NCBI GenBank assembly: GCA_964459445.1
Contig: CAYWMP010000051.1
Span: 1 to 32,539 of the forward strand
Length of the DNA: 32,539 nucleotides
Reading direction: 5' to 3'
DNA from: CAYWMP01 sp964459445
GTDB lineage: Bacteria > Desulfobacterota > DSM-4660 > Desulfatiglandales > HGW-15
Shown here: one piece after another, positions 32,201-32,539 of the stretch
Position numbering within the stretch: position 1 is the first letter of the stretch
Layout: every line of letters begins with the position of its first letter
The notes under the pieces: model-generated
What the model saw: only the letters and a program-made list of their open reading frames with translations
Told to the model about the DNA's origin: nothing
Databases searched by the model: none
Position numbers and translations under genes: made by a program

Positions 32201-32367
32201 ATTGGGAAATGGATCAAGGACTAGAGCCAACACCGATTGTGGCACTGACTGCCCATGCAACCAAGGAAGACAAGGAAAAATGCCTTGGCGCGGGTTGTAG
32301 CGATTTTCTTTCCAAGCCTGTGAGAAAGGCGGATCTTCTAAAAAAGATTGATGAGCATTCAAAATAG
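29281..32367 (+). CDS. Hybrid sensor histidine kinase / response regulator (PAS-PAS-GAF-GAF-HK-REC)
   Basis: A 1028-residue soluble hybrid kinase with no membrane segment. Order: PAS 1 (about 5-120, YRSIFENSIEGICQTTPEGR), PAS 2 (about 133-245, PDPVTVYDRQGRVIYVNPAF), a coiled linker, GAF-like 1 (about 300-450), GAF 2 (about 475-635), HisKA with the phospho-accepting His in FLASMSHEIRTPMNAI, HATPase_c with NAVKF, DTGIGIP and GTGLGLSI, then a C-terminal receiver with acidic LLVEDTEDN, phospho-acceptor Asp in LLMDMQMPIMDG and the conserved Lys in FLSKPVRK. It senses a cytoplasmic signal and passes phosphate internally to its receiver; the next partner is not in this window. ATG 29281 (GAGGA 10 bases upstream) is preferred to TTG 29260, which lies inside the terminator stem. 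Confidence 0.92.
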   Translation: MINEDYRSIFENSIEGICQTTPEGRFMSVNPAMVKMLGYDSPEDLISSVTDLAKQIYFNSADRKEIQHTLEREGQVLGFETQLYRKDGSVIWVSINSRTVFGSDGALLCYESFINDITKRKQTEHELRGTSERHRLLMEATPDPVTVYDRQGRVIYVNPAFEDTFGWSLDELKGKRLDFVPSHEAEKTRRAVERAMKGERVRLQAQRLTKDKRLLDVHISSASYTDPDGNIAGLIVITKDFSELKRAERELAKHRDQLEHLVLERTDALRASEEKYRTLFEEVKEGYYEAEQGRKLLGKLYRTAISMQTSWDRNDRIKAFNQAAHEILGFDRFWILPASSDGSHLEASEVFGPGPTPPRLPISPEAGPFYKAFQTRRPVAILNEEDLKNMPPLDPAYLLHPAFRSTRFVIVPLIVGDRIKGVAIADNRPSKRPISATVIEPFALLCQQLATALEAADLYSETRAREREASQLYEVTAQLAAKLDMDHLMDLIAAKAVDLLGCDGAVIMRYDETRGGLTIVHGHNLDMASNPDTLIMPGEGIGGRAFKERRPVWTHDREADPSLRHKDSSTEAFVKALSPRAILGVPIIVREDVYGVLVVYFKTPHDFQPKEEQILSSLSYHAAVTIANVRLLEALHQAKEAAVAATEAKSDFLASMSHEIRTPMNAIIGMADLLSETALTSEQQQYVKVFSSAGENLLSIINDILDISKIEAGHLELESIEFDLKELAETTCDVMAFRAQEKGLGLTCNMMPEVPTDLVGDPVRLRQILTNLISNAVKFTEKGEVSMSVGMGGPISDSTKSDVVELLFTVADTGIGIPPDKAALVFDSFKQADSSTTRKHGGTGLGLSISKRLVELMDGQIWVESALGKGSQFHFTATFPVQKEPKEIAVGKMEIAEPGPPKELKPLNILLVEDTEDNILLIKAFLKKTPHQIDTAENGEEAVEKFTSGEYDLLLMDMQMPIMDGYTATGEIRNWEMDQGLEPTPIVALTAHATKEDKEKCLGAGCSDFLSKPVRKADLLKKIDEHSK

Positions 32368-32477
32368 GTACTCTCAGTGAAAACCACGCATGAAGCTATT
32401 GAATCTTGCAGCACATCAGAATCAGGTCAGGTCTCCTGTTGCATTTAACTCATGCAGTCTTTTATACTGGCCGAAAG

Positions 32478-32539
32478 AGAAGGGGTCTCAAGGTAGCGGC
32501 CGGCAAGGCCGCAATCCAGTGGGTGAAAGTCCCACCGTG
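32478..32539 (+). mobile_element. Probable 5' part of a group II intron, cut by the window end
   Basis: The last about 60 bases contain GCGGCCGGCAAGGCCGC, able to form a hairpin, followed by GTGGGTGAAAGTCCCAC, a stem with a GUGAAAGU-like loop. That second element is characteristic of domain I near the 5' end of bacterial group II introns that encode a reverse transcriptase/maturase. The exact 5' splice site and the ORF are not in the window. The call is by recognition of the motif only. Confidence 0.5.

Noticed and set aside
1..32539. CRISPR arrays, tRNA or rRNA genes
   Set aside because: I found no regularly spaced direct repeats of CRISPR type and no tRNA or rRNA signatures. The short repeats seen are contiguous and degenerate.

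Overview
The window looks like a chromosomal piece of a Gram-negative, probably anaerobic bacterium, most likely Desulfobacterota. The basis is indirect: lipoproteins, an OmpA-type protein and SPOR/SLT cell-wall proteins imply a diderm; a 2-hydroxyacyl-CoA dehydratase subunit points to anaerobic acyl-CoA metabolism; the intergenic regions carry degenerate repeats (CGCAAAG-type inverted repeats, CTGAACC and GCAACCC runs) that I associate with that phylum. All genes I can support are on the + strand. A 100-N run marks an assembly gap.

Layout. 1-3350: a GAF-type nucleotide cyclase, a YbhB/PEBP protein, a terminator and an orphan 2-hydroxyacyl-CoA dehydratase subunit. 3366-3553: a MITE-like inverted-repeat element. 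3664-24628: a roughly 21-kb cluster that opens with an ECF-like sigma factor and a one-TM zinc-finger anti-sigma factor. Almost every later product carries an export or membrane signal: a secreted unknown, a lipoprotein, a MotA/TolQ/ExbB-like channel subunit with a TolR/ExbD-like coiled-coil partner, an SH3-like lipoprotein, a DUF4384 lipoprotein, a SPOR-like anchored protein, a lytic transglycosylase, another DUF4384 protein, three different secreted caspase-fold proteases, a DUF3160 protein and an OmpA/TPR protein. It ends with a frameshifted YiiX-like permuted NlpC/P60 gene.

My reading of the cluster (inference) is an envelope-stress or envelope-remodelling system. A sigma/anti-sigma pair would control a proton-channel-like motor pair, peptidoglycan-binding and peptidoglycan-cutting proteins, and three periplasmic caspases. 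The motif TGTCCGTCYAAT lies ahead of the anti-sigma gene, the first secreted gene and the DUF4384 lipoprotein gene, and may be the -10 region of promoters used by this sigma factor. I do not recognise the complete assembly as a described system.

24853-32539: a membrane adenylate cyclase with a histidine-rich membrane domain and a 2Fe-2S ferredoxin domain, under a plausible sigma-70 promoter. Next comes a small accessory patch of decaying toxin-antitoxin modules (HigB with an in-frame stop plus intact HigA; a BrnT-like tail plus intact BrnA/CopG-like antitoxin) and a gene of unknown function. A hybrid histidine kinase follows, preceded by a four-codon mini-ORF and a strong terminator hairpin. 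The window ends in what looks like the 5' part of a group II intron.
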